64,000 nucleotides of DNA from Pseudogymnoascus destructans (taxonomy: Eukaryota > Ascomycota > Leotiomycetes > Thelebolales > Thelebolaceae), in the NCBI RefSeq assembly GCF_001641265.1, contig NW_020167523.1:1426001-1490000 (forward strand), in the 5' to 3' direction. This document shows, in pieces, positions 1-10,033 of this stretch. The notes beneath the pieces are model-generated. The model was not told the DNA's origin, searched no databases, and saw only the letters and a list, made by a program, of their open reading frames with translations. Position numbers and translations under genes: made by a program. Within the stretch, counting starts at the first letter, position 1. The number at the start of each line of letters is the position of its first letter.

Positions 1-248
1 TGCTGGAACTCAAGTGGTGAGAGCACTCAGAGACTGTGGTGCGATGCACGACTTAAATGCATGATCTAATACACCATTTGAGGCAAGAATCAGCTGACTG
101 ACTGACATTTCAATCCACAGACTTCAAATCCATTACCCAGTCCGAATTTAAATTTCCTCTCTTACGCCGCTCCCTCTCCCTCCCAAATATCTCCGACCTG
201 CGCTCCCTACCCCTAGTCGCACGTCTCTCGAAGCATAACATACAAGCT

Positions 249-1667
249 ATGAGTTCCAATCCTACACAACCCCTCACTCCTGCCAAATCAACCTCATCGA
301 AGTCTCACTCGCAATTCTCTCCCTCCAAATCCTCGACCTCAAATTTGAATCCTGCCCGAGCAGCAGAGAAGTTACAATGGGCGGACATACTCGACGAAGA
401 TGCTGGAGAGGAAGCATTGGCTCTCCGGCCAGAACTCAGAGAAAGGATAGAACAAATCGTGAATGGAGAACGTAGATCAAGTATGAAGCCGGGCTCCGTG
501 CAGAAATTCCGGAGCACAAAGAAGCAGATGGCATCCCGGAACGAAGCCACTATCGCTACACGCCTGATGCCGTTTCTTGTCAAGGAAAAACGCAGTGCCA
601 GTCGACAAGGTGAGGACGAGCTCGACCTCCAAGGCCTGGCAGCATGCAGCGATGAAGCTGCTCCTGAGGTCATGAGCCAGAGCTTCGAGACTGATGGCCT
701 GGATTGGAACATCTCTGCTCCCTTCCACAGCAACAGCGTCCCGATACCTGTTCGCCTCTCCCACTCGTCTCAAGCCTCCGCAGAACTTGGACTCAAGAAT
801 CCTGCTCCAGACCTCACCTATGGTTTCCAACGCTCTGAGTTCTCGAGCGATGAGCTACGTCTGTTGTCACAATCTGGACTTGAGGTCGCGAAGGATATCG
901 TGAGCCCGTTTTTCGTCGTGGAATGGAAGGCTTGGCGAGGGAATTTGCTGGACGCGAAAGTCCAGGCGAGGAGGGCGGGAGCTGCAATGGTGTGGGGGAG
1001 AAGGAGGGCGAGAGATGCCATTAAGGTAGCTGGAGCGGTCCCTGGAATGCACACTGGAGCTGGCGCGAGGGTGATTGAGGATTTGGATTCTGGGCTCGGC
1101 AGTCCTATGGATCTGGATGCGACGAGAACTGCGGAAGGCGAGCAGCCGCGAACTAGTCCTGCCAGAGTTTTCTCAACCAGTACTCAAGCGCGCGATGACG
1201 ATTATCCCGATTCCGATCTCAATGCCATCGCCTTCTCCTGTGTTATATCACCTGATATCGTCTTCTTCTACGTGCACTGGGCTGAAGAATCTCAGGCCTC
1301 GCCTTTAAACTCGGTCGCACATCCTGCCTCTGCGGCCGCGCTGCCGAACTCCTTCTCGGAGAGCACATTCTCCGACACGAACTCTACGCTTCAATCTTCC
1401 TTTTCCTCGCTCGCTGCGAATCCATCGCTCCCACAATACCCAAAGTACCACACTGCTCTGCTTGCGAAGCACTTTCTCGACGCCGAGTCTGTGTCGAACA
1501 TTCGAATATGCATGCACAATATACTCGAATGGGGCCTCGAGCGTAGGAAAGCAGCTGTGAAAAACGAGGCAGATGCTCTAGTTCAAGCGGAGGAAAAGGG
1601 AAGGGTACGAACGAGAGAAGAGTTAAGAGGCGTAGAAGAGAGGATAGGGAAGAAGAGGAAGATATAG
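249..1667 (+). CDS. DUF7924-like conserved fungal protein
   Basis: This is an uninterrupted 472-residue reading frame starting at the first ATG after a pyrimidine-rich leader. The N-terminal ~40 residues are Ser/Thr/Pro-rich and probably disordered. The central part (about residues 150-260) has the hydrophobic strand-plus-EWK pattern FVVEWKAW followed by an Ala/Arg-rich helix, and a second conserved block around residues 325-350 (AFSCVISPDIVFFYVHW). This layout resembles the fungal DUF7924 family, whose E-x-K core recalls PD-(D/E)XK nuclease folds; that link is family-level inference and no activity is claimed. The C-terminus is a charged helix ending in a Lys/Arg cluster (GKKRKI) that could act as a nuclear signal. 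No intron is needed. There are no clear neighbours in an operon sense; the downstream DNA is a decayed gene on the far side of a ~700-bp gap. Confidence 0.6.
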   Translation: MSSNPTQPLTPAKSTSSKSHSQFSPSKSSTSNLNPARAAEKLQWADILDEDAGEEALALRPELRERIEQIVNGERRSSMKPGSVQKFRSTKKQMASRNEATIATRLMPFLVKEKRSASRQGEDELDLQGLAACSDEAAPEVMSQSFETDGLDWNISAPFHSNSVPIPVRLSHSSQASAELGLKNPAPDLTYGFQRSEFSSDELRLLSQSGLEVAKDIVSPFFVVEWKAWRGNLLDAKVQARRAGAAMVWGRRRARDAIKVAGAVPGMHTGAGARVIEDLDSGLGSPMDLDATRTAEGEQPRTSPARVFSTSTQARDDDYPDSDLNAIAFSCVISPDIVFFYVHWAEESQASPLNSVAHPASAAALPNSFSESTFSDTNSTLQSSFSSLAANPSLPQYPKYHTALLAKHFLDAESVSNIRICMHNILEWGLERRKAAVKNEADALVQAEEKGRVRTREELRGVEERIGKKRKI

Positions 1668-2389
1668 GCCAAAGCAGCTATTTTGGGCGGTAGCCATGTA
1701 CTGGAGATTTCGCAAAGGCTGGCAACAGCAGATACTAAGAGGTGCGTGGGATCTTAAGTGAGACTCCCGTGCGCGAAGGTCCTGGAAAAGTCCACTAAGC
1801 AAGTGTTCAACGAAGTCAGCCCTGGCTGGTTTCGACACGGCCCTACGATATTAGGAAGCCGGTGGCTTGTTTGTATATATCCTGGCCCCTTTCTTGGCCC
1901 TGGTTCTGCCGGCTTTATCTCCTCTTGTGTCCGAAAGGAAAGATGAAATGAATATCTCCAAGGGTTAGGGTTAGAAGTTCCTCAAAAGGCATCGATCAAT
2001 GTCTCATTTATACAGACTATTACAGTTACGGTCACGTACTACCCAAAGACTAGAAAGGAAACAAATGGTTGTCCCAACCCTAGCACCTGTGTACCGTCAT
2101 ATCAGCACGGGAGAACTTACACCTATCATTGCGGTGCTGCGGCATGCGACACCCCGCCTTCCTCTTAAAGAACCTCCCAAAGCTAGGCCATCGCCTTATT
2201 CGATACGATTCTGAGATTCCCAGCGCTCAAACACCGCGAACATGGATAGCCCAAGATAGTTCAGGGGAATTTCTGTGACGCCTCAGAATAAACTCGGAAT
2301 TGGAGGCTCAAATTGAGTAGGAAGGGCAGAGGAAAAGACATGATACACTGTTTACCTCCCCTGATCCTCATTTGTTTTCATTGTTTATT
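1668..2389. other. intergenic, no gene seen
   Basis: This gap lies between the DUF7924-like gene and a decayed locus. Short frames on both strands have no recognisable motif. It contains ordinary 3' flank and no clear repeat. Confidence 0.5.
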
Positions 2390-2399
2390 ATCAATAGTT

Positions 2400-3560
2400 C
2401 TGAATACTGTGATGTTGTTAATGCGTCGGATATCACGCGCTCGTCTATCTTGTCTGCGTCGACGGAGAGGCCGAGGTCGGCGGCGGCGGAGAAGGAGGGG
2501 ACGCCTGTGCTGGATGTGGCGAGGGGGTTTGGTGGGAGTCCGTATGGGGGGCAGGGACAGCAGCGCGGGTTGGGGATGCTGCATCATAATGGATCGACGC
2601 CGGATGTGAGTCGGATGGACTTGCTCCGAGTCCGTCAATCCCCCCATCCGCACATCCCTGAAATCGAAATTGCGCGGATCAACCCTCATCACGCCATCAG
2701 AGCGTACAGACCCCGCTTTATGGGCAGGACTCTGATCGAGCGAGGTCGAAGCTAGGGATCCTCTCGAGCGCGAACTCTGCGTCATCGTCGCTCTCGAATC
2801 GCGCTGTTTCTGGAGACGCTCCTGCTCATCCGCCCCGTGTAGCCGGAGACGCTCTGGATGGGGGAGAGGCCGCGCTTTTCCTGGTTGTAGGGCACGTATT
2901 TGAGCGGTGAGGGGACGTGTTAGGTGTGTGCGTAGTATGCCGCATCCGCATCATCGTCTTCTTCGTCGAGGTAGCGCGAGTCGTCCTCGTGGTGGGGGGC
3001 GGGGTGTTGATTATGATGCGCCATCGCATTTGCAGCTAGGACACCCAGAGCGCCACCACCAACAGCCGCAGCGGCTGCTTTCCCATAACCGCTCTTGTTG
3101 CCATCGAGGTCGTGGTGGTACGCCTGTTGATCATACGCGGAATCGTCCACTGATCGGTTGAGAGGGACTTTCCATACTCATCGAGGTCATACTTGCCCTC
3201 ACTCACGCCTTACCCAGGAGGGTGATCTTGAGAATGATGTGGATGCGGATGTGGATGCGGCGTCTGAGGCGGAGTATCAGCGTCATCGCAGCGCTGCGTT
3301 TGAGGGAGGCGATTGGGCAGGCGCGAACCCGGATTATGTAAACACGCCTGTAGCGGTTGAGAGCGCTGTCGCTAGTCTGCTCGAGGCGAGTGTCCTGACT
3401 GGACACATAGGGGAGCCGAGTCCAGCGCTCGAGGGGGGCTATGAGAGTCACCTCGGCGACGCGAAGGGTGCTCCGGCGGGCGTGAATCGCGAGCAACACA
3501 ACAGCAAAAACGCCGCAATCGCTGGCATCATCGGCGCAGCGAAGTCAAAATTCATGAATG
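2400..3560 (+). pseudogene. decayed gene for a conserved disordered fungal protein, with an internal inversion
   Basis: Three coherent stretches of one protein are visible but not on one strand. On the plus strand, 2430-2620 reads SSILSASTERPRSA...HNGSTPDVSRM, and 3205-3540 reads NPDYVNTPVAVESAVASLLE...GYESHLGD. Between them the minus strand (about 3205 down to 2620) reads YDLDEYGKSLSTDQ, then SGYGKAAAAAVGGGALGVLA, then SPLKYVPYNQEKRGLSPIQ, then RVDPRNFDFRDVRMGGL, with frame changes. Pezizomycotina genomes encode large low-complexity proteins with these phrases in this order, so I infer one gene whose middle ~585 bp is flipped, plus several frameshifts and stops. The function of the family is unknown to me. 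The plus orientation is chosen because the two outer segments read that way. Confidence 0.55.
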
Positions 3561-3640
3561 GATGGACGACACGATGTCGAAGGCGACAGGATCTGCCGAC
3601 CATATTCAATGGGCGAAATATTCACAAGGCATGCACATAG

Positions 3641-4071
3641 AAGGTACGGGAGATAACTCTAATCTTGTTATAGAGTCCCACATCGGCACAGCTCCAGTAT
3701 ATACATGAGTATTGAAGGAGCTACGCGCTAAGAGGTGTTGATCCGTTTTAAGAAGCTTAACGACGGGCAACTGCGCCAATAGCGGCCCAGTCTTCGTTAT
3801 CGGTCATGACATTCACGCGCCCCATCTTTCCCACCCTACCTTCTCGAACTTGACGTCCCCGTTCAGTCCGCTTCTGTCGCCACCTCCACACCCTTCCAAC
3901 GCTCCGACTACCAGTCGTCGAGCCTTGGCTGGTTGGCTGGCTGGATGCTGGAGAATTCAGGAATGGAGATGGTAAGGTATCCTATAATGTGGCGAATGTC
4001 GAGAGGGCCATTGTTCAGAAGGATCTTGGGAAGGTGGTGCTTCGCGAGAAGAGTTGGGGTGATGGACCCGG
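3641..4071. other. gap between decayed gene and MIZ gene
   Basis: A minus-strand frame at 3908-4099 (FEMTGSITPTLLAKHHLPKI and onward) reads smoothly and may be a 3' exon or former C-terminus of the MIZ gene that ends at 4072. I cannot define a splice pair with confidence. Otherwise nothing is recognised. Confidence 0.3.
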
Positions 4072-5127
4072 TCATCTCAAAGCCATTCTGAGAACACATG
4101 CTGCCGACACTGCCATCACGGACGTTAAAGTCGGACTTGACCGCAGGCCTGGGGCTTGCCTCGACGACACCGCCGGCGAGCTATAATCACAGCCCCTACG
4201 ACTCACACTCCCAGAACTCCCCCACGACTTACTTCTCTCAGCAGGGAGCGCCTCTGGTTTTGCCGTCCACGACCCATCCTCTGCGACCAGGATAGCCTTA
4301 ACTTCTAGGTCCCCATCCTCCTCCAGCTTCTCCCTAACCGACACCAGAAATTCGTCGACGCGCAGAAGGCGCGGTCTCGTATCGCCACTGCATAGCGGCC
4401 ATGCGTCAGGCATGCAGGTGAATTCTTGCTTGTTGCTCCGCGACATGAGGAATGTTTCGAGATCGAAGCATTCGCGATGGCGACATTGGACGTCTCTGAC
4501 TAGGGTGGTGAAGATGCTTGCTGTTAAGGGGTCTCTGAGGGCAATTGTCAGCTTTGCCGAGACTAATGCGACGTCATCGTCCTCGTCAACGTTTCGTTCA
4601 GATAATTTGAGTCTGATATCTTCAATCACGTCCTTAGCGGTTATCCTCTGCGTTTTCAAGCACATGTCCACAATTTGCTGATGTTGGAAGACTTCCACTA
4701 CTTCAATTGCAATTGAATAGGGGATACCATTTCTCGCCCCCGGTGCATTCAATACCGTGATTGCGAGCGAGTTCTTCTTCGCCGGACCATAACTGAAAAC
4801 GTGGGGTGTGATATCCACGGGCTGATCCCTTGAATGGCCATAGCTTCCTTTCCGCTGGATTATGATGGCAGAGTCGTTCATGTCGATAAGTATCGTAGGT
4901 GGCCACTCCGTATCAGTGGCAATAAAACCAGTGGGCTTCATCCGGGTGCCCTTATTCGTCCTCCCACAATGAACTCGGTACTGGAGGCTACCCTGCCTCA
5001 CTTCCCGGAGCAGGGGCGCGGCCGGATCGGAAAGCTTGTCTTCGGCTACGTTACGAAATGTGGATTTCGAAACGGTGAATGTTAACTTGGTGACCCGGGG
5101 AGAATCTGGCAAAGTAGTTGGTTTCAC
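4072..5127 (-). CDS. SP-RING (MIZ-type) zinc-finger protein, SUMO-ligase-like
   Basis: This 351-residue frame has an SP-RING-like module at about residues 195-265. It starts with ALRDPLTASIF, the usual lead-in of MIZ fingers, then C215-x-H217-x2-C220-F, and ends WPLCSGDTRPRLLRVDEFL, matching the PLC/RP...L..D.FL pattern of the PIAS/Siz family. These proteins act as SUMO E3 ligases in the nucleus. The finger is imperfect: the normal W-x-C-P-x-C turn has only its last Cys (C246), with a stray Cys at 238, so zinc binding may be impaired. Residues 40-160 resemble the PINIT-like region that precedes the finger in such proteins. The C-terminal ~60 residues look like out-of-frame sequence and the true 3' end may need splicing into 3908-4070. 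It may be functional, or an early pseudogene next to repeat DNA. Confidence 0.5.
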   Translation of the reverse strand: MKPTTLPDSPRVTKLTFTVSKSTFRNVAEDKLSDPAAPLLREVRQGSLQYRVHCGRTNKGTRMKPTGFIATDTEWPPTILIDMNDSAIIIQRKGSYGHSRDQPVDITPHVFSYGPAKKNSLAITVLNAPGARNGIPYSIAIEVVEVFQHQQIVDMCLKTQRITAKDVIEDIRLKLSERNVDEDDDVALVSAKLTIALRDPLTASIFTTLVRDVQCRHRECFDLETFLMSRSNKQEFTCMPDAWPLCSGDTRPRLLRVDEFLVSVREKLEEDGDLEVKAILVAEDGSWTAKPEALPAERSKSWGSSGSVSRRGCDYSSPAVSSRQAPGLRSSPTLTSVMAVSAACVLRMALR

Positions 5128-5228
5128 AGCAAAACCTCGGACGGCTTGATAATCTGTGGACTGTTTGATTCGTTACCAGCCCTCGACTAGCATCGATATG
5201 TAATCGAACCGCTGAGATAGGCTTGCAA

Positions 5229-5547
5229 AAGGCAAGCAGACAATACAGTAAATCGACTATCACATACTTCCATGTCTTTTACAAGCTTCCAAGCATTAAT
5301 CTTGTTATTCTTTGTTTCTGAAAAGTCAGTGAGGTGCTAACCTCTGACTTACCCCTGAGTTCTCAGACTCAACATTTGTTACAACTTGTCTAAACCACTT
5401 CACTACATCATACACCTGATTGCTGCGTTGTGGAATAGTCTAAGCTACAACCCTTTGGCTCTGTTTCCTAAGACAGTGTGTTGTCTTAGTAAAATCATCC
5501 CTTCCTTGGGTGGCTAGATTCTCACATCTGGTGCACCCACCATTACA
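5229..5547 (+). repeat. 5'-truncated gypsy LTR fragment, copy 1
   Basis: This is the right-hand ~320 bp of the LTR that is full length at 35901-36808. It begins in the shared phrase GGCAAGCAGACAATACAG and ends in the shared terminus CACCCACCATTACA. The left ~590 bp of the LTR is missing. Related stretches lie at 24365-24665 and 63162-64000. Confidence 0.85.
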
Positions 5548-5559
5548 CTCATCTGGTGG

Positions 5560-6161
5560 CCGTTTGATAGTATAGACTGGTGTCTTTCTTGAGCTGTTTT
5601 GCCCATCCTCTTGAAATCTTCTTGGGCTTTGAGTGTTACGATATCAAGTGCGCCTTGCAGCTCGAGTGGGGGTTCAGGGGTGTGGGGAGCTTTCCGGGGT
5701 TGGAGCGAAGTTTTCAGTTGTGGAGTGAATTCTCAGAACTGGTCTTGCTAAAGAGAATTCACTCCACAACAACATAGCTGTATATAGATCGAGCCACTGC
5801 TCGAGTGCTCCTCTTCTCAGACTCATCTGCTAAGGTTGTTTTCTCATTTATAGACTCATAGTCTTCTGGGTTTTGGTCAGCCATCTTGGCTTTTTCTTTG
5901 GCCATGTGTGCCATAGCAGCTTTGCTATTCTTTCGTATTCAGTAGATCAGACTCATATCGCCAAAGGCCCTATTGCGCAGTTTGTCGACTGTATGAGCCA
6001 CTCAAAAGGAGCGCACTTCCCTCACAGCTATATTCCTTGTCGAGGGAGCACTGTGAAAGGTCTGATCTATGAAGTCTGTGGTGTTCTGTGGTGTTCTGGT
6101 GTGTTCTGTGGTGTTCTGGAATCGACTTTAGGATATGGTTGTAGGGTGAGATTCAATCTTA
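5560..6161 (-). mobile_element. gypsy 5'-leader and gag N-terminus relic, inverted
   Basis: Read on the minus strand, 6060 down to 5945 matches the leader of the gypsy element at 37030-37150 (shared phrases around CAATAGGGCCTTTGGC and GAGCGCACTTCCCTC). Further along the minus strand, about 5915-5760, a frame begins with alternating Ala/Lys/Glu/Met residues like the start of the gag at 37185. It is opposite in orientation to the LTR fragment beside it, so the two are not one simple insertion. A hairpin at 5717-5770 lies inside it. It has no intact ORF. Confidence 0.6.
5717..5770. repeat. perfect 18-bp inverted repeat (hairpin)
   Basis: Arms 5717-5734 (GTTGTGGAGTGAATTCTC) and 5753-5770 are exact reverse complements around an 18-nt loop. 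It lies inside the gypsy relic. Confidence 0.85.
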
Positions 6162-6442
6162 TGTTACGATGGTCATGGAGGTCATGGTGCCAGTCTGGTA
6201 AAGTAAGCTAGATTGAATCAAGAGAGAAGAAGAAGAAGAAGGAAGGTGAGGCTATTCCTCGTAATATACAGTTGTTGTAAGGATGCCTTCTCGTCTCTCA
6301 CTCTAAGGAGCAGACTCTGAGTAGCTGCGGATCACGTGTGATCATTTGGGCGGGCTAACCGAGTCGGATGGGTTTCGGGTACTTGAGGGAAATGACTCAC
6401 GAGGTTCCCCCTGGTCACGTGTGATTATTGGGGTGGGCTAAC

Positions 6443-6645
6443 TGTTGATGGAAGGCTCGAAATATTGCGACCGCACGCAAATCGTGCGGTGTGTTTGGTG
6501 ACCGGACCTTTGGGCTTTTGCGCAACGGGCAGGAAAACTCGACAATAGACTACAGTATATAGAATGAATAGATCAATTGAATTACTACACTACCTATGGA
6601 GCCTACGTATTATTTATGTCTTTTCAGAGGGCCTACCCAAATGCC
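6443..6645 (-). repeat. copia 3' LTR, truncated on its inner side
   Basis: It is nearly identical to 10034-10236, including TGTTGATGGAAGGCTCG and the phrase GACCGCACGCAAATCGTGCG. It stops at 6645 where RT coding sequence begins, marking the deletion junction. The last eight residues of the RT frame (LGRPSEKT) are actually LTR sequence. Confidence 0.85.
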
Positions 6646-7406
6646 ATAGGACGTAGCCCTCCGGACAATATAAACCTTCAGGAGGCCTCATATAGACCTC
6701 CGCATGTAGGTCTGAGCATGGATACGCGCTTACAACATCGATTTGCCGAATATCCATGTCCTCGTAGGCTCCAATCGCCAGGAGGAGTCGAAGAGACTCA
6801 GCCCGTTGCCTTGAATCGGTCAAGAAGGCCAGTGGGCGTGTATTTGACATTGAACACCCAGCGGCAACCCAGAACTCTCTTTCCTTTCGGTAGCTTCGCG
6901 CGCTCCCAAGTCCCGAGTGACTGGAGCTGTGCGAGCTCTTCCTGGACAGCGAGAGTCCAGTCTGCACCATGTTCTGGATCATTGACAGCCTCCGGATATT
7001 TGTCCGGGACTGACAGTTTGGCGGGTACGGCGTACGACGCCTCAAACGCCTCCTCAAATGGCCTCGTTAGTCGTTGCTCTCTACCGCTTCGCCGGACGCT
7101 GAAATCCTCAGCGGGAGGGCTTTCCTCAAGAGCATCCACTTCCGCGAGGAGTTGGTTGGTCGCAGAGCTAGAGTCGTCTTCTTCTCCTGGGAGGCTGCCA
7201 GATTTGTCGTTTTCCGCATCAGGATCCTCGTCCTCGTCCCGCTCTATTGACTGGATCGGTGGCGGCAGCGCTGTAGGGTGCAGTGACCCTTCACTGCTCT
7301 GTGTTCCCCCCCGGGTGGGGTGTTGCCTATCGTCGCACTGGCCGTCACCAATCTGATGTCGTAGTTCTAGTGTTAATTCGGGGGGTGGCGTTTCCTGATC
7401 AGGCAA
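6646..7406 (-). pseudogene. copia reverse transcriptase, N-terminal part only
   Basis: An acidic linker (7406-7060) leads to the RT start WTLAVQEELAQLQSLGTWE and GCRWVFNVKY, then a frameshift, then IRQIDVVSAYPCSDLHAEVY and MRPPEGLYCPEGYVLWHLG. The sequence ends at the LTR. The catalytic YVDD block and RNase H are absent. Confidence 0.85.
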
Positions 7407-7577
7407 AACACCGACCAGAATATCATCGTTAGCATCATGCAGGCCCCCTATTAGGGTACTGTTCTGATGGCTTCAGCGATCAGCAGGCTCTATAGAAGGC
7501 TCTCTCTCGAGGTAGGCCTCCATGGGGTCAAACCCCACATCCTCAATTGGCCCCTCGTTAGAATTGTCAAGATTAAG

Positions 7578-8468
7578 TCATTGATCTTCGACAAACCTCA
7601 CTGAGGTCGCGATTATAATTCGATCGCCAACTGGGTCGTACAATCGGTACTGTTTTGAGGTTGTCATATAGCCAACCAGTGCAGTCTGTATTGCGTTAGG
7701 CGCGAGCTTGTCACCGTCCCTCTGTTCCTTCAAGAGGTTTGCGTATGCGACGCATCCCCAGACTCGAAGGTGTGCTACAGACGGCTTCTTGCCACTGTAC
7801 GCCTCTTCTGGCGATTTTCCCTCAGGCCCGATTGGCAGCCTGTTCCGTAGATAGGAGGCTGCCATCACCGCCTCAGCCCAGAGCTTCTTAGGTAGGCGCG
7901 TGTAGGCCAGCATCGCCCTTATCAGGGCCACCAAAGCCCGGTTCAGGCGCTCGGAAGCCCCATTCTGGTACGACATGTATGGCGTCGTAAACTCGAACAG
8001 GATGCCCTGTGAGCTCCCAAGGTCCCCTTCAAGGGCCTTATATTTGCTGCCGTTATCGCAGCATATTATCTTGATCTTCCGGCTGGTCTCAAGCTCAACG
8101 CGAGCCCTAAACTCCGTAAAGATTGCCCGTAGCTGCCCTGTCGACTTCATGACGTAGACCCAAGTCTTCCGTGTGTAGTCATCTGTAAACGTCACAAAGT
8201 AGATGTTGTTTCCGCCGAGTGACGGCGTCCGGTATGGCCCCCAGATATCACTGTGGATCCTGTCAAGGGGGGCCGTCGCATGCTCTGATGCCTTCCGATT
8301 GATGACCCGCGTACTCTTATTGAGTAGGCACTCTCCACACAGGTCAGCGAGGTCACCGATTGGCCCTGGCAGACTGTCGACTGCTGTGTGAGCCAAGCCC
8401 AGACTCCTTGAGCTCAGGTGTCCGAAGCGCCGATGCCAAAGCATGGCCTCTTTTGGTGACATCGCCAC
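7578..8468 (-). pseudogene. copia integrase domain, open but detached
   Basis: The 296-residue frame carries the GAG-pre-integrase zinc motif (LWHRRFGHLS...LCGECLLNK) and the catalytic triad: D in HSDIWGPY, D in CCDNGSKY, E in NGASERLNR. The copia-type C-terminal block HLRVWGCVAYA follows. The frame is intact, but stops at 8496 and 7578 cut it from protease and RT. Confidence 0.85.
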
Positions 8469-8495
8469 TGCGCGCAGCGCAGTAACGGTGCCTTC

Positions 8496-8990
8496 CTAGG
8501 TGCTGTCGAGGATGTAGGAACGCCCAATTCGGTTGGCTACACCGATAACTTGCCCCCTAAGCTCAAGGAGCATCTTGCCGCCACTGGTTGTCCTTGTCAT
8601 GATACCCCTATCCTGGAGGTGGGAGACCGATACGAGGCTTCCAGCGAGCTTCGGTACGTGCAGCACTTCGTGAAGCTGAATACGACGTTTGCCGCCCTTG
8701 ACAGCTATTTCGAAGCTGACAGTCCCTTCGGCGACAGCCTGGATTTCCATCCCGTTGGCCAATCTGACCGGAATCGGCTTGTCTAGGGCAATATAGTCAA
8801 CGAATGCCTCTTTGGCGTACGTCATATGGCGGGAGCAGCCCGAGTCCATAATCCAAGCCTTGCTTTGGGCTTGGACGTCGCTAACCCATCGGGTATCGAC
8901 GCCACAGAGTTTGTCAACTGCGGTAGCAGGGGCGGTTTGGATGCTGGCAGTGTTTGCCTCCTCCGGTAGAGGTGGTGATAACCCCTTTCC
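8496..8990 (-). pseudogene. copia aspartic protease region
   Basis: This is in frame with the knuckle. The active-site phrase is WIMDSGCSRHMT (D-S-G), followed by VRLANGMEIQAVAEGTV and the HEVLHVPKLAGSLVSVSHL block that precedes integrase in copia elements. It ends at a stop at 8496, just before the integrase frame. Confidence 0.8.
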
Positions 8991-9898
8991 ACCGCCAGGG
9001 GCAGTGAAAGGTCCAGTTGATGGCCCTGCTGTCTTTGGCTCTCCTCTCTTCTTCGCGTTGCAGTCCTGGCGAATATGTCCAGACTTCCCGCAGTGATAGC
9101 ACGTACGGGTGTCTTTCTGAGAGGACTTGCTTGCCTCCGCTGCCCCGTCCACCCCCTTTGCCCCTTGTACTTCCAGTATCAGTAGAGGCTTGCCGGGCAG
9201 ATTCGGTGACCGACTTTGAAGCCTTGGTCTGTTCCTCAATATCAACAAACTGGTCGATGATGTCTTGGTAATCTGTGATTTTTGCCGCCCTGATCTGGGC
9301 GCTAGCAATGTCATATTTGCTGCCACGGCTTCTCATAATCGCCAGGAGCCGGCTGACCTTCCTCGAGTCCGAGGGCCTGTCTTCTGGCTCTATCGCTGCA
9401 ATGTCATCCTGGAGCTGGTTTAGCATCGTGGCGATGTCAAATACTGGTGTAGACGCTGGTGGAAGGTAGCTCCCGAAGGCCTCGTTTTTCAAGTCCATCT
9501 GCTGCAGCCCGTCGCGGGCGTGCATTTTCTTGAGCTTCCCAGACTACCCTGGCTGTCGAGAGACCTATAACCCGGTTGACAATCGACGGGATGCAACTTT
9601 CTAGGATGATCCTCCTAGCCCTGTTGTCGCGGAGTAAAGCGAGCTGTTCTTCGCATGTAGCGGCAGCCTCTTCAGTTTCTTCCTTTTTTTGGCTTGTCAG
9701 CTCATATTCGAGCGTGAACTTGTCGTCGATAGTGCTCCAAACCTTCCTGTCGATAAGCTCGATCTGGATCTGGAGGGCCCAATTCCGATAGTTCGGACCA
9801 GACAGCTTCTGGATCCGGGACCTCTCAATGTGTTCCGACTCCATTTTTTGTGAGCCGTTATCACTTTCTGGCTTGTGGAGCTGAACTGCCGCAGCCAA
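8914..9898 (-). pseudogene. copia gag with zinc knuckle, frameshifted
   Basis: The gag starts at 9898 (MAAAVQLHKPESDNG). It has the copia gag phrase LSGPNYRNWALQIQIELI and continues in another frame at about 9525 with NEAFGSYLPPASTPVFDIAT, then switches again at about 9150. The zinc knuckle CYHCGKSGHIRQDC (about 9090-9050) ends the capsid part. At least two frameshifts separate the parts. It would form the virus-like particle core. Confidence 0.8.
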
Positions 9899-10009
9899 GT
9901 CGATGGCTTACTTTGTGGGCTTTTTTTTTTTGGACTGATGGTAGCTCAGGCTCTCACTTTATTGATGTGAGACTTCGGAATCAATTCTTTGGTTCAAATG
10001 CGAGGCTTC

Positions 10010-10033
10010 CTGAGCGTCGCCGGGCTCATAACC
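10010..10033 (-). promoter_or_regulatory. copia primer-binding site, half-tRNA initiator-Met type
   Basis: The plus strand reads GAGCGTCGCCGGGCTCATAACC and abuts the LTR with no gap. GGGCTCATAACC is the anticodon stem and loop of eukaryotic initiator tRNA-Met. This indicates priming by the 5' half of a cleaved tRNA, the arrangement known for Drosophila copia, rather than by a 3' CCA end. Confidence 0.7.

Noticed and set aside
3158..3640. Intact 160-residue gene
   Set aside because: It begins in antisense of the inverted segment and corresponds only to part of a larger conserved protein; it is better read as a pseudogene segment.
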